A stretch of 6,251 nt of DNA from Thermoplasmatales archaeon (GTDB lineage Archaea; Thermoplasmatota; E2; UBA202; DSCA01), in contig DSCA01000022.1 in NCBI GenBank assembly GCA_011049295.1, positions 1 to 6,251 of the forward strand, read 5' to 3'. Position 1 is the stretch's first letter. Each line of letters starts with the position of its first letter. Below are positions 5,428 through 6,251 of this stretch, piece after piece. Under the pieces are notes generated by a model. The model saw only the letters and a program-made list of their open reading frames with translations, was not told the origin of the DNA and did no database searches. A program made the translations under genes and the position numbers.

Positions 5428-6251
5428 ATGCGATGGGACGTCATCGTGGTGGGGGGAGGACCGGTGGGGAGCCTCACCGCCCGTCACCTGGCCCGTCGGG
5501 GATTCCGCACCCTGGTGGTGGAGGAGGATGCGGCCATCGGAACGCCGGTAAGATGCGCCGGACTGGTCACCCCACGGGTGCTGCAACTGGCCGGAGTGGG
5601 AGAGGAGGCAGTGGTCAATACAATTTCCGGAGCCAGGGTGCATGCGCCGGACGGAACGGTGGTCCACATCGGCGGCAACAAGACCCATGCCCTGGTCATT
5701 GACCGGGCGGCCTTCGATGCCCAGTTGGCAGAGATGGCGGAGGCAGCCGGCGCCGTCTATCGGTGCTCCTGGCGGGCCACTGCCATTCACCTGGATGGTA
5801 AAAAGAGTACGGTGAAAGGCAGGGAAACCCTGCATGCCGATTTCCTGGTGGGGGCGGATGGGGCCCACAGCCTGGCGGCCCGCATGTGCGGTGCGGGAGA
5901 GCCCAAAAAGATTGTTTATGCCCTGCAGACTGCAGCGCGGTTCAACACAGACCAAAACACCGTGGAGGTATTCATGGGAAACCACGTGGCCCCGGGATTT
6001 TTTGCCTGGGTGGTACCGGAGGACAGGATGGCCCGCATCGGGTTGGGGGTGGCGGCGGGCCATAGCGTGCGCCATTATTTCAACAAACTTGTAAGGCGTC
6101 TGGAGGTGACCCCGGGGCGGGTGACGGCGGGCCTCATCCCGCTGGGTCTGCGCACCCCCCTGGCTCAGCGGGGACTGGCTCTGGTAGGAGATGCGGCGGG
6201 ACAGGTGAAGCCCACGTCCGGCGGCGGGCTGTATCCGGGGCTGATCGGTGC
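5428..6251 (+). CDS. Geranylgeranyl reductase family FAD-dependent oxidoreductase (3' end outside window)
   Basis: The first 274 residues are of a flavoprotein that most likely reduces double bonds of geranylgeranyl chains in archaeal ether lipids. The N-terminus MRWDVIVVGGGPVGSLTA has the dinucleotide-binding GxGxxG (9-14), followed by an acidic end of strand two (VVEED, 30-34). The family motif PVRCAGLVTPR (40-50) follows. The FAD-contacting VGADGAHS (141-148) and GDAAGQVKPTSGGGLYPG (254-271) are typical of geranylgeranyl reductases and place it there rather than among hydroxylases of the same fold. PGFFAWVVPED (189-199) corresponds to the substrate-side PGYxWxFP motif but is altered. The start is ATG 5428, chosen from its distance to the TATA-like box; an in-frame ATG at 5404 overlaps that box and is unlikely. 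Roughly the last 100 residues should lie to the right. Confidence 0.88.
   Translation, partial: MRWDVIVVGGGPVGSLTARHLARRGFRTLVVEEDAAIGTPVRCAGLVTPRVLQLAGVGEEAVVNTISGARVHAPDGTVVHIGGNKTHALVIDRAAFDAQLAEMAEAAGAVYRCSWRATAIHLDGKKSTVKGRETLHADFLVGADGAHSLAARMCGAGEPKKIVYALQTAARFNTDQNTVEVFMGNHVAPGFFAWVVPEDRMARIGLGVAAGHSVRHYFNKLVRRLEVTPGRVTAGLIPLGLRTPLAQRGLALVGDAAGQVKPTSGGGLYPGLIG

Noticed and set aside
4803..5702. 299-residue plus-strand open frame across pth2, the PRC-barrel gene and the reductase start
   Set aside because: It runs antisense to two recognised genes, crosses the divergent promoter and becomes Gly/Arg-rich out of frame with the reductase.
1..6251. CRISPR array, tRNA or rRNA gene, toxin-antitoxin pair or defence system
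   Set aside because: I saw no regularly spaced repeats, no tRNA-like cloverleaf or conserved rRNA stretch, and no defence-type domains; every gene is assigned to a housekeeping, unassigned or mobile-remnant family.

Overview
The window looks archaeal. It carries geranylgeranylglyceryl phosphate synthase (first ether bond of archaeal lipids), a geranylgeranyl-reductase-type flavoprotein, an archaeal-type peptidyl-tRNA hydrolase (Pth2), a DUF99/UPF0215 protein and a family B DNA polymerase with a C-terminal PCNA-binding peptide. TATA-like boxes lie 23-31 bases before several start codons, which suits leaderless archaeal transcription. The general look of the polymerase and lipid synthase suggests a high-GC euryarchaeon, possibly Thermoplasmata-related. 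That lineage guess is an impression from protein sequence only.

Layout. Bases 1-103 are the AT-rich tail (about 32% G+C in the first 100 bases) of a small transposon-associated DUF2080-type protein, so a mobile element or remnant abuts the left edge. Composition then jumps to about 70% G+C. Next, on the plus strand, come an O6-alkylguanine-DNA alkyltransferase (ogt), a family B DNA polymerase broken into two reading frames near base 1895, and the lipid synthase. Converging on it from the right is a tightly packed minus-strand operon, in transcription order PRC-barrel protein, pth2, DUF99 protein, whose genes overlap by 8 and 4 bases. A 46-base divergent promoter region separates that operon from the plus-strand geranylgeranyl reductase, which runs off the right edge.

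How the genes relate. Ogt and the polymerase are DNA repair and replication genes; the DUF99 protein may be a nuclease. The synthase and the reductase act early and late in making saturated archaeal ether lipids. Pth2 recycles peptidyl-tRNA. Apart from the left-edge mobile remnant this is mostly core housekeeping DNA. I did not find a convincing undescribed multi-gene system. The points most worth a second look are the polymerase frame break with a strong ribosome-binding site at the junction, the unusual polymerase motifs, and the composition break at the left edge.
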